This document shows positions 32,952-44,000 of a stretch of DNA of 64,000 nt, piece by piece; the first letter of the stretch is position 1; every line of letters starts with the position of its first letter. Origin of the DNA: Pyropia yezoensis (taxonomy: Eukaryota > Rhodophyta > Bangiophyceae > Bangiales > Bangiaceae); contig CM020618.1 of the NCBI GenBank assembly GCA_009829735.1, positions 4,462,882-4,526,881 of the forward strand. The letters are read 5' to 3'. The position numbers and the translations under genes were made by a program. The notes under the pieces were generated by a model, which did no database searches, had not been told where the DNA came from, and saw nothing but the letters and a program-made list of their open reading frames with translations.

Positions 32952-35900
32952 TTTGTTGTTTAGTTTGAGGATTAATCATTAGCAACAGCCAGCGCTCACG
33001 CAGAGCATGCAGCATGATGAGCGACCCCCTCCACCCTCGCGGGGAGGACCATCCCGCCTGGCCGTCGCCGACGCGCCCCCCACCCCTCCCTCTCTTTCCC
33101 CTCGGACCCTCACAAACACAGCTACCGCCCCTCCCCAATCCCAGCCTACCAGCAGCCCGCCTTGCCGTACATGACCCCCAATGCAATACAACAATCAAGC
33201 CACACCAACAGACAAAACCCCCCTCCACCCCCCAGGCCCCGTAACCCCCCCTCTGCCGTCCCCGCCCCCCCCCCCCTTGGTCGAGCCCGCGTAGCCTCCC
33301 GCGTCTCCCACGGCTCCCCCTCCGCCAGCTCATCCCCCCGCCTGCACCCCACAAAGTCAACCCTCCCGTACCGCACGTAGCCGACCAAACCGTACCATCC
33401 GCTCGCGCTCCCGCCGCCCAACGCCAGCCGCTGCCGCCGCCATCTCACTAGCTCCTCCGGACGCCCCTTAGACTGAGAAAGCATCCACGCTATTGTCAGC
33501 ACGCGGTGGAGAGAGGCGGGGGAGAGAAAGAGCAGACGAGAGGTCAAAGGCAGGAGCGGGGGAGAAGGGGGGGGGGGGGGACAGAGAGTTCCAGAGGGGG
33601 GGGAAGGGGAGGGGGGGAGGGGGGGAGGGGGCAACATGGGGGAGGGGGGACGGGTGTACGGGGGTACATAAGGACGGGGAGGAACACGGGGGAGGGCTCC
33701 GAGACAGAGGGCTACACGGTGACCATGGCGTGCGCGGCTGGATTTGCCAGGTCACTCTCTGGCACCGAATCCGCCTTATGATTGGACGAGGCCGGATCTG
33801 TGTCGCTTCTGCGGGCGGTCTCAACGATGATTGGGTGAAAAAGGGCGCGCTTTTTTCGAGCACGTCCACGTGGACAGCGCAATCCCTACCCCAAGAGCTC
33901 GCCCGCTGGCATTCACCAAGCGCCAAGTCAGCACAATCCATCCACCGCCAGTGCCGCCGCCGCGGCCGCCGCCGATGCCGGTGCCGTCCCCGCCGGTCGT
34001 GGTCGGCCTGCAGGTCCCCCAGCTGGTGCCACGCCCGCCCGCGGGGGAGGGGGTAGCGGCGGCAGTGGTGGCAGCCGGCACCGGCACCGGCACCGCCGTT
34101 TGCGGCCGCGCGACGAGGGCTAAGTCCGCCTTGGTCGAGCGCGGCGACGGCGGCGGCGGCGTCGGCGGCGGTGGCTCGGCCACCGGCTCGGCCACCGGCT
34201 CGGCCACCTGCTCGACCACCGTTTTGACCGCCGGCTAGCCGCCGGCTCGAGACCTCTCCACCCCTCATCGCCCCTTTTCATCTCACCAACACACCCAATC
34301 TCCTGCTGTCTCCATTGCCCTTGCTGGTCTTCCCCCTCCCCTTCTTTTTTGACTGATGCTTATGTGCCCTGCGCACTGACTCTTTTTTGCTTGCAGGAGA
34401 GCACGCTGGCATCACCGACGACGCTGCCGCCGCCGCTGCTGTCGCACCGGGGTAGAGTTGGGGGGGAGGGAGCACGGCGGGGGACGGTGGAGGTCGGCGC
34501 TGGGTGGGCTGGCGATGGCGGCGGCGCTGTGTTTGTTTGTGGCAACGGCAGTGGGAGCGGGGTGTGCGTGGAAGACGGTACGTGGCGGGACGGGCGTCGG
34601 ATGGTGCGAGCGTGTTTTGAGGTTGTTGAGAAGAGGCAGACCTACAGGGGCAGAGTTGGGGGTGCATCGGAAGTAACGGCTGCTGTGGGAAGGTCGGAGC
34701 GGGAAAGGGAGGGGGGGAAGCTAGGCGATGTGTCTCGCGCGTGGTGGGGGTTGTTAGGGGCGGAGTTGGGTGGTTGGAAGCGGGGATAGCGGCGACAGCG
34801 AAGTTTGCCGATGCTGCTTTATTACATGGACAGCAGGTGGTAGGAAGGACCAGCGGGGGGGAGGGCAGGGTGGATGGGGGCAGAGAGCTGTACTGCGCAT
34901 GGAGGAGGGGGGGGAGGATGATGGAATGGCTGAGGATGGTGGCGACATTAGCACGCTAATGCCGGGTCGATATAAAAAACAAAACTGCTTCGCTACACGT
35001 CTGCCTTACTAGCTCTGGACTAGGGACAGCAGCTACAACTACACCATTACCAAGAAGTAACTCCTCAAGCTGCCCATGGGGGTGTGGTGAAAGCGGCCTC
35101 TGGTGGGTCTGCAAGGCCGATCTTACCTCCCCGATTCTTAGGGTGTGGGGGGGGTTAGTAGCCGAAATGGTTTTTTCAAACTCCCCCCCCCCCTGCCTGC
35201 GTGCAGATCCAGCCATGGGCGCCCCAGTGGTAGAACATGTTCGCTGGTGTGCTACGGAGGAACAGACGCAGGCCTACTCTTTAGAGATACTGAAAGAACA
35301 AAAGTCAGCCCGCGAATGCCGTTGAACGGTCACCAGTTCCCCGGCGGCATGGCCGGAGTGGTGGGGGGGGCAGGCGAGGCGGCCCTCACTGCCACCCCCG
35401 CCGCCGACCTCCTAAGAGATGAAGACGGGGCGGGGTCGCTGCCTGCGGGGGCGTTTGGAAAGGTAGAGAGTGAGTGCTGGGCTGGCCCGATGCCTGTGGC
35501 GGCCGGCGGAGGCGGCGGAGACCACTGCCCAGCCGCATATCGGGTGGGGAGGGGAGTGCTTTTCTGCGTTTTTGCTGAAGTGTGTGTCAGTGTGCCATAG
35601 CTCAGCGCAGGCCAGACGCTCCTGTTGCGGTGGCGGTGGCATGGGGGTCGCCATTCGATTGAGGCGATCTCGGCGCTGCTGGCCGAGGGTGACAGCTTTT
35701 GACTCGCGGCAGAAATGCTCAGGAAACTCCCGCATCACGTAGATTTCTTCAGAAAGTCCCACAAAAGCATGGCTTCGATGGTGTGATGTTTAAATCTCGA
35801 GCGTCAGCTTTCCAACACTTTCAAAGTCTTCTAAACTGCCGAATGCGCCCGACCCCCCCGACCTAGCTCTGGCATTCTGTTGGCTCAGTCCGGAAGGGCA

Positions 35901-36227
35901 AAGCCACGAGAGCCGCAAACTAGCTTTCTATGGCTCACGATCGAGCACGTAATACCGTTCATATTGCCAGGCTAGGTCGAGGTCACAGCTCATTGGCTCG
36001 CCGATTTCAGAGCCAGGTGAGTGCATGGTACAGTCAATCCAGGACCTTGTACCACCCCCATATAAGCCCAGGTGGGCCTACAACGAGTCGACCGACGATC
36101 TCAGATTTTCAGCGACGACCGTCAATTGTGAGTCGATCGTCCTGTTATGTTGGTCTGGTTAATGAGGTCGACCAATAATGATTTTGGGAGATTCGAATCA
36201 GGTGGTGCTGCTGTGGCCGCGGCCACC
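32952..36227. other. 3.3-kb region without a recognised gene
   Basis: It includes G-rich simple sequence (33565-33640), three exact copies of a 12-bp unit GGCTCGGCCACC at 34173-34208, and an AT-richer stretch from about 34960 to 36220. Short frames here, such as 33831-34238, 34278-34667 and 35930-36178, have no recognisable domain. The right end, with a TATAAG at about 36060, may be old LTR sequence, but I found no second copy in the window. Confidence 0.35.
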
Positions 36228-37074
36228 TGTGAGGAACCACCCACACTTGGGCAGCCCTCAACGTACTCGTGATGGTGTCAGCGACCCGTGCCAGCCAATA
36301 GGGCGACAGGGTGCGGGGAAGAGGATGGAGGTGGTGACGGTGGTGGGTCTGGGGAAGAGGACGGCGCGACGTCGGTGGTGATCGAGAGGGTTCAAAGGGT
36401 TAAGGTCGTCTTTGGTCTGTGTCTGTGGTTGCCCTTCCGGTCTCCCCCGGTGGCGCCGACACTCACGCACTATATACTCGCGTCGGGGCACCCGAGGTGC
36501 CCCAAAGCATGCGTTTCCCCGTCGCTCCACCGGTAGGCACAAAACGGCCCAAAAACAAAGCATGGCTCTCAGAACAAAGCATGGGCGGGCGTGCGCACTA
36601 AAGGAGTGCAGCCCCAGTTTGCCCCAAACGAAGGGGTCCGGCGTGCGGCGCCTAGGGCGCCGCCCCAGCCGGCTCCAGACGCCAGTCGGCCCGAAGGTCT
36701 GAGAGGCGTGTAAGCACGATTCGATCGAGTCGGCCGAATCGGCCAGCCGGCTAGCCAGTCACATCGCTGCAATGCTGCAGCGAGGACATTTTAACGGACT
36801 CGCCAGCTGTGGCAGATGTGGCTCGTCATGGGTGCTGACGGTGGCGCCTTTCGACAGGCCATGATGGGCTGTCGATGGCTGCTGTCGTGCGGCCGGCAGA
36901 CACCGTGAGACAGCGGCTGACTCATCTTGCGACTGGAAGGTACACCGCGTCATGCCCCACAATACAAGGAGTTGATCCATGTTGCCAGGAGTTGATTCGG
37001 CAGGATCTGTAAGGAGAGGTCCCAGATATTATCCCTTAAGTATCAGGCATGGGATTAGGGGGGAAATCCTTACA
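36228..37074 (-). mobile_element. Solo LTR of the C family, 847 bp, flanked by CCACC
   Basis: It runs from TGTGAGGAAC to CCTTACA when read on the plus strand, and is nearly collinear with the LTR pieces at 37276-37941 and 61030-61212. CCACC occurs directly on both sides (36223-36227 and 37075-37079), so it is a complete insertion reduced by recombination between its two LTRs. Orientation is taken from element C, whose pol is on the minus strand. Confidence 0.9.
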
Positions 37075-37275
37075 CCACCATCGTCGTCACGACCACCGTC
37101 GCCGCTGCCCGTCATTGTCGCGGCTGTCGTCCCTGCAGCGCATCGGCTGAGCTACACCGCGGTCACCCCCACGCTCGCCCCTTCCCTTCGCTCCCCAATG
37201 CAAGATCTGCAACCTCCCTACCATCTGGCATCCACGCACACCTCCTAACCACCATGCCCGCCTCCACTCCCCCCC
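37075..37275. other. Short host spacer between the solo LTR and element C
   Basis: About 200 bp of C-rich sequence with no gene separates two LTRs of the same family. Confidence 0.6.
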
Positions 37276-37941
37276 TGTGAGGAACTACCCACACTTGGGC
37301 AGCCCTCAGTGTACTCGTGATGGTGTCAGCGACCCGTGCCAGCCAATAGGGCGACAGGGCGGGCCAGGGGGTGGAGGTGGTGACGCTTGTGGGTCTGGGG
37401 AAGTGGACGGCGCGACTTCGGTGGCGATCGAGGGGGGTTCAAAGGGTTAAGGTCGTCTTTGGTCTGTGTCTGTGGTTGCTCGTCCGGTCTCCCCCGGTGG
37501 CACCGACACCCAAGCACTATATACTCGCGTCGGGGCACCCGAGGTGCCCTAAAGCATGCGTTTCCGCGTCTCGCCGCCGGTAGGCACAAAACGGCCCAGA
37601 AACAAAGCATGGCTCTCAAAACAAAGCATGGGCGGGCGTGCGCACTGCAGGGGTGCAGCCCAAGTTTTCCCTACGAAGCGGTCCGGCGTGCGGCACCTGG
37701 TGCGCCGCCCCAGCCGGCCCCAGACGCCAGTCTGTTCGAAGGTCCGAGAGGCGTGTAAGCACGATTCGATCGAGTCGGCCGAATCGGCCAGCCGGCTAGT
37801 CAGTCACATCGCTGCAATGCTGCAGCGAAGACATTCTAACGGACTTGCCAGCCGTGGCAGACGTGGCTCGTCACGGATGCTGACGGTGGCGCCTTTCGAG
37901 AGGCCATGATGGGCTGTCGATGGCTGCTGTCGTGCGGCCGG
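37276..37941 (-). repeat. Element C 3' LTR, outer part
   Basis: 666 bp from TGTGAGGAAC to the insertion point of element B. It aligns with the first three quarters of the solo LTR, with scattered substitutions. It ends in GCCGG, the target site that B duplicated. Confidence 0.9.
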
Positions 37942-38258
37942 TGTGGCAGTATTGACCCCCAGGTAGGGGGGCAACACGTGCCATGCAAGGGGCGGCAGGC
38001 CACTAGCCTGACCCGTTCCTCCCGCTGCATTTGGGTCCATATTCCCTAAGTTTGGGATAGTTAGCTTAGTAGTATATCCAACTTGGATTTGAGGGTTTTC
38101 TGCATTTATCGTCTTGAATTTTCGTGTGGCCCGGTGGGCAGGTGCTGGGGTGGGAGATTCTGAGTGGCGAGATTCTGAGTGGACCCTGGGGGTATAAGGG
38201 GAGGGACAGCGGGGCTTGGCCCTGCGTCCCCGTCCCGACCAAGAAACTGTTGGACCAC
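37942..38258 (+). repeat. Element B 5' LTR, first part
   Basis: 317 bp matching 60561-60877. It has a GGGGTATAAGGGG box at about 38188, a likely TATA element; the 3' copy has GGACAAGG there. It ends in ACCAC, the target site of element A. Confidence 0.92.
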
Positions 38259-38620
38259 TGTAGCAATATGGTTGTCCGTATTGTGACCCTAATATTAGGG
38301 GGGCTACTTCTAATCCTTAACTTCAATTTGAGAGTCCGAGCTGGTCACGGTATCTATAAGTTACGTATGACCAGAGGGACTTGCATCTTGGGGTGGAGGG
38401 TAGTTAGTAGTGTCTCCGAGGGTTTATAACGAGGGGGCCGGTGGCGAATCCACCGCCGGCCAAGGTAGAACAACAAACCCCTCCCATTTGGGCTCCCATC
38501 TTGGTCCCGTGGCTTGCGCTCCAAGGACAGCAACCTTGGCCTCCCGGTGACGTTGGTGCCGATCCCCCTTGGTGAGTGTTCCCTGAGAGTGGACGTGCGA
38601 CGGATTCCTATTGTGCTACA
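38259..38620 (+). repeat. Element A 5' LTR
   Basis: It starts TGTAGCA and ends TGCTACA, a perfect 7-bp inverted end. A CTATAAG box lies near 38353 and a TTTATAA box near 38423; either could serve as promoter element. Confidence 0.95.
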
Positions 38621-38621
38621 T

Positions 38622-38640
38622 TGGTGGAGCAGCAGGGGAC
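38622..38640 (+). other. Primer-binding site of element A
   Basis: TGGTGGAGCAGCAGGGGAC begins one base after the LTR. It would pair with a tRNA 3' end GUCCCCUGCUGCUCCACCA, i.e. an acceptor stem ending CUGCUCC plus discriminator A and CCA. It is not the initiator-Met type common in such elements. The same 19 bases follow the LTR of element B. Confidence 0.8.
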
Positions 38641-38845
38641 GGGTTTCCGTCACCCTTGTGGTGACGCCGTCTTCGGCCCTGGCACACGGATAGGGATCCG
38701 GTCCTTTTCTTGTACTCGTGGTGTTGCGACCTGATCGATTGTGTTGAGCTTTTACCTGTGACTGTGACATACTGTTACTCTCCCCAATCTACCCCCTCGC
38801 TCTCTTATTCGTGGTGATCGTTGCGTCGGTGGACTGATTGTGACT

Positions 38846-41029
38846 ATGTCTACCCAAGAGACGGGGAACGTTCAAGATAACGGATCGGCGTCGACGCCGA
38901 TTCCGGAGGTGACTGCGGGAACCGGGATCGGGAACCCGATCGATAACATTGAGACGCCAATGCTTTCCGGTGCCGGATCGACGTTTGGCACGGCTCGGAC
39001 GGCAGGAGGCGGGGGCCCGCCTCAACTGTCGTCGACCGACCTCACTCCGCCGCCTCCTTCACCAGGGGATTCCCTGATGGCATCATTGGCCCGCATCGAG
39101 GCCCGGTTTTCCGGGCTCGACGCCCGTCAAGATCGGACGGAGGATGCAATGGCAGTGTTGATGTCAACACGGCACACGACGGGACCCCGTCGTGTTCCTC
39201 CCACACCGGTACGGTTCGAACCGGCCGGACTACTTTCGGAGTCCACCAGGGTCAATCCGGGGGTTGCTACTCCTGGACAACCCCCGGACACAATGGGGTA
39301 TGGGTCCGACTCGTCGGCAGAGTTGGAACGGAGTCACACGGAGCGATACGCTCGGAGCACCCGAAGCGGACTCCGCGGACACGACCCGGCGGATACGTAC
39401 GCCGGGGGAGAGTCGGTTATTGGGGGAGGGGGTACCCTCTCGCAGTACCCCCACGACGAAGGAGGCCAGGCAACTCGGGTTCCCGAGGTGCCGACGCCTG
39501 AAGTACCATCTTCAGTGGTGGAAGCTATGACCGCGCAGGTAACTGCGAGCCTACTGAAGCGGATGGAATCCGATGAGTTCGCTCATCAACTGGCTAAGCG
39601 ACTGGATATCCAGGACGCTGACACGGAGATCGTCAACGAGGTCTTCCGGTCGGTTCTTACTCCGGAACGTTATCGTTTGGAGGACCGCTCTACCACCGTA
39701 TCGGAATCGATGCGTAATACGTCGCATCGGGCGATCCGCTCTATGCAGACCCTTATGAAGGGAGTCCTTATGTTCGGAGGGCCGAACGGTCGCCCGTTGG
39801 CAGTCATCGGCTTCTTGACTAGCTTCAAGGCAGCCGCAGACAAGGCGCTCGTTAACGAGGGGCTGGCCCTGGAGATCCTCCCGTTCTTTGTTGATGAACG
39901 GGTGCGAGGCATTCTTCGCCAGGCATCCCCGATGCCGGGAATGAGGGTCGCGGCCACCCCCATGGATTACCGTGGGATATTGAAGGAGCTGCTGAGCAGC
40001 TACCTCAGTGAGGACAAGTGCGAGGACCACTATCGGGCCCTTCGCACTGCCACCGCCCAGTCCTGGGAGGATGAGGAGATGTTTGGACGCCGGATCCAAG
40101 AGCTCGACAACGAGCTGGGGAAGCTCCTCGGAGAAGGGGAGCTACGGGCCATCCTGTTCGCAGGAGTACCCAACTACGTGCGGATATCCGCACGGGGCGC
40201 CAACACGGCACGGACGAACTTCAGTCGACTGATGCATATGTGCAAGTCCCTAGGGGACGCCTACCGGGTTCTACACCCGGAGTGTGCCTTGGCCCCGAAG
40301 CCCAAGGGTGAGGGAGGCAAGCCCAGTCTTACCCCGGTACCGAGGCAAGAGAAGGTGGAACGTAAGGCCGCACCAGTACTGGTGGCGACCGAACATACCC
40401 CTATTGGTGAGGATGACCCTCTAGTCGACCAACAGGGCCACCTGTTGCCACCGGCGACGCCGGTGATTGATGAACATGGTACGGTAGCGTACATCGCCCC
40501 GGCTGGAACCCAGTTCCAGGTCAACGAAGGAACGGGACGGCGCGTCCCGTATGTGCGGACTACGGGGTACTCCCCGGTGACGGGTAACCCTCACCAACCC
40601 TTGCCAACATGGGCGGTGCGCACGGAGGCACCTCCGCAGATTGCGGGCCGACCCAACCGGTTGGGGGAGTCCATGTTCCGGTTGACCCAAGGACCCAAGG
40701 CCTACCAGGGAGCAGGCACTCGGGCGCCCGAGGGAGGCAACCGTAGCTACGGGGCTACCCCGATGCGAACTCAAGGGGGGACCGGCACGTCCGGGTGTAT
40801 GTTGTGTGGGGATCCCCAGCACTGGGTGTCTTCCTGCCCACTCATCCCCGAGGAGTCTCGGCGGGCAGCGGCGCAACGCAAGGCATCCACCGGGGGGTAT
40901 CCCGCCCGAGCACCCGGACCCGCACCGGGTAGGCAGCCAGCTCCAGGTGGAGTACTGGCCGTCGAGGGGGCACCTCCTCAGCCGGATGTCCCGGCGGACA
41001 GCACCCTACCAAGGGCGGGAAACGAGTAA
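38846..41029 (+). CDS. gag: Element A gag polyprotein
   Basis: This 727-aa frame starts at the ATG at 38846. A disordered Thr/Gly/Pro-rich N-terminus is followed by a helical capsid-like part (about residues 280-480), including AIRSMQTLMKGVLM and LLSSYLSEDKCEDHYR. Near the C-terminus is one CCHC zinc knuckle, CMLCGDPQHWVSSC (residues 651-664), the nucleic-acid-binding nucleocapsid motif. Gag forms the virus-like particle that packages element RNA. The frame ends at TAA 41027-41029, and pol has its own ATG 8 nt later in a different frame, so pol is not made by a simple frameshift within gag. No stops or frame breaks are present. Confidence 0.9.
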   Translation: MSTQETGNVQDNGSASTPIPEVTAGTGIGNPIDNIETPMLSGAGSTFGTARTAGGGGPPQLSSTDLTPPPPSPGDSLMASLARIEARFSGLDARQDRTEDAMAVLMSTRHTTGPRRVPPTPVRFEPAGLLSESTRVNPGVATPGQPPDTMGYGSDSSAELERSHTERYARSTRSGLRGHDPADTYAGGESVIGGGGTLSQYPHDEGGQATRVPEVPTPEVPSSVVEAMTAQVTASLLKRMESDEFAHQLAKRLDIQDADTEIVNEVFRSVLTPERYRLEDRSTTVSESMRNTSHRAIRSMQTLMKGVLMFGGPNGRPLAVIGFLTSFKAAADKALVNEGLALEILPFFVDERVRGILRQASPMPGMRVAATPMDYRGILKELLSSYLSEDKCEDHYRALRTATAQSWEDEEMFGRRIQELDNELGKLLGEGELRAILFAGVPNYVRISARGANTARTNFSRLMHMCKSLGDAYRVLHPECALAPKPKGEGGKPSLTPVPRQEKVERKAAPVLVATEHTPIGEDDPLVDQQGHLLPPATPVIDEHGTVAYIAPAGTQFQVNEGTGRRVPYVRTTGYSPVTGNPHQPLPTWAVRTEAPPQIAGRPNRLGESMFRLTQGPKAYQGAGTRAPEGGNRSYGATPMRTQGGTGTSGCMLCGDPQHWVSSCPLIPEESRRAAAQRKASTGGYPARAPGPAPGRQPAPGGVLAVEGAPPQPDVPADSTLPRAGNE

Positions 41030-41037
41030 AAGGAAGG

Positions 41038-44000
41038 ATGACCGGGGGGCGCTGGGGTTACCCAAGCAAGCCACCCCGGAGTACCGCGGGGAAAGCCCCA
41101 CGGAGAGCGCGGTTGAGCCGACGCCGCATCAACCCCCGGGTACACCTTCCGGCCCCGACGACACGGCGTCAGGGGATTGATGACCAACCTCCAAGGTTGG
41201 GAGGAGAGGACGGGAAGCCCCGTCACGTTCAACCAGACAAGGGCCCTGTTCAGGATGCCCGAGCTACACCGGATATCGGTGTAGGACATGTGTTGTTTAC
41301 CTTGGAGAACTTCAAGGTATCAGCCACACTGGGGGTTGACCCCCAGTCGACACGATCGTACTACCCCGTACTGGACACAGGGGCTGGACCCAACCTTATC
41401 CGGAAGGATACCCTCCCGGACAAGTGGCTTCCACGAGTCAGAGTGACTCGGGGACCCACCATCAAGGACGCGAATGGTCGACTCATTCGTACGACCGCAG
41501 CGATGTCGCTGCAGGTTACCATCGGGGATCTCACCACGGAAGTTGACTTCCTGGTATGTGAAACGCTATCGGTGCCCTGCATACTGGGGTGCACCTTCAT
41601 CAACGTTCACGTTGATGTAATCCGGCCAGGCCGGAGGACCGTCGAGCTTCAAGAAGCCGACGGGACGAAGCGAGGACACACGGCTATCGTCAGGGACCTG
41701 ACGCTACAAGGAAGCCACGTTAACGTGGCTGAGGTGTACGCAAGCGTCGAGCCGAAGACACTTCGGTTGGCCAAGCGAACTCGCTTTGAGCCGTTGTCAG
41801 AGACAGTCCTCCCGGTTAACTGCGACCTCGCAGGCATCTGCAGAGTCCAGTCCAACCTACGGACGTACAAGCGCCATGGGTTGACCATGGCCAACGGTCT
41901 CATAGACCTCCCAGCAGGAGGGTCGTCCCTCCTAGTGATGGCGAACTATCGCCGTAAGGCAGTCACCCTCCCGAAGGGAACTATCCTCGGGATTGCCGAA
42001 CTCTACGAAGGAGATATCCTTACCCCTGATAAGGAAGGTCAAGTGGAACCACTTGAAGTACTGGCGGTCGCCGAGACCACCGAGCGACAGCAACCCGATG
42101 ACGGGAAGCCTAACCCATCGGCGGCTCCGGCGGACCTGCCGCCAAAGGACCAAGAGTCCTTGAAGGCACTGGCCGAGGCTGACCTCGACCACCTTCCCCC
42201 TTCGGTAGCCGAAGGGGTACGACGGATGCTAAGAAAGCATGACGTTATGTGGACAGGCGGGGCCTTGGGGACCATTGGGGCAACCCAACATCGTATAGAC
42301 CTGGTACCAGGCGCACGACCCGCCCGCTCACAACCGCACCGAGCGGGACCTATGCAACGAGAGATCGTTGATGGAGAAGTGAAGAGGATGAGTGAAGCTA
42401 AGGTGATCCGACCTTCGATGTCGGAATGGGGTGTCCCAGTCGTTATTGTGCCGAAGAAGGATCAAACCCCTCGGTTTTGCATCGATTATCGACGCCTCAA
42501 CTTGGTTACCAAGAAGGACTCATACCCTTTACCAAGGATGGATGAATGCATCGACTCCCTGGGGGAGGCTACGGTGTTTACCACCATCGACTGCAATGCC
42601 GGATACTGGCAGATCCCGGTGGCGGACGAGGATATCCCCAAGACGGCATTCGTCTGTCACAGTGGAGTGTACGAGTTCCTAAGGATGCCCTTCGGATTGT
42701 CCAACGCCCCCGCTACATTCCAGCGGGCTGTCGACATCATACTGTCGGGGGTGAAGTGGCGTAACTGCCTAGTGTACCTCGATGACGTCATCGTCTTCTC
42801 GCGTAACATGGATGACCATGTACAACATGTTGACGAGGTACTCACCCTCTTGAGGAACGCCGGGGTAACCCTGCGTCTGAAGAAGTGCGCCTTCTTCCAA
42901 CAGACAGTCGAGTATCCGGGCCACCAGATAACCCCTGGTAAACTAGGGGTACTCGAAGCCAATACCCGGGCACTCCGGGATGCCCGGTTCCCTAACACCC
43001 AGACGCAGCTCAAGAGCTTCCTGGGAATGTGCAATGTATACCGACGGTTCGTCAAGGACTTCGCTCGGATAGCTAAACCGTTAACGGTTCTTACGAGCAG
43101 TACCTTACCCAAGGTACTCCAACCCCCTTCGCCTAGCGAAGAGGAGGCATTCGAGTCGCTGAAGCGAGCCCTACTAGCCCCACCCGTCCTTGCGTTACCG
43201 CACAGACGGGGTACCTTCGTCATCGATGTCGATGCGTGTGATACACAAGTGGGATGCACCCTGTTACAGGGAGAGACGTTGATAGGTACCGACAACGTTA
43301 TCCCGGACCTACGTCCGGTAGGGTACTTCAGCCGGACACTCAACCCGGCTGAGCGGAACTATAGTGCCACCGAGCGTGAATGCCTCGGAGTTATATGGGC
43401 AGTGCAACTGCTCCGTCCATACCTGGAGGGCTCCAGGTTCATCGTGAGGTCCGACCACGAACCCCTACGATGGCTCCTCAACCTTGGTGACAAGGATTCC
43501 GATAGCCATGGGAGGCTAGCCCGATGGAGGCTGAAGATGGCCGAGCACGACTACCGCACGGTGTATAAGGCTGGGTCAACCCACCACCTCGGAGACGCGT
43601 TGTCTCGACTCGACACCCCGAGCGGGGATACCCGCCCGGTGGACGAGGACATCCCGGTGGTACCGGTGTGCATGGTGGGTAATGCTACCCAGGGTATGGC
43701 TGACCATACCATGGCACACCTTGCGTGCCCATTGACCCTCGCGGACTTCCGCGAGGCACAGGCCAACGACGATGACTGTAGACGTCATCGTGCTAACCTC
43801 CTGGCCGGTACGGCCGGCATCTTCTCCGAGAACGAAGACGGACTCATATACCGGCGGGCACCCGCCGATGGACGACATCAAGTCGTGGTTCCCGTGTCCT
43901 TACGGCAAGCCGTCATGAAACGAGAACATGAGAACCCTACAGCCGGACACCCGGGGGGTTCACGTATGTTCGCAGCAATGCGAAGGTTCTTCTACTGGCC

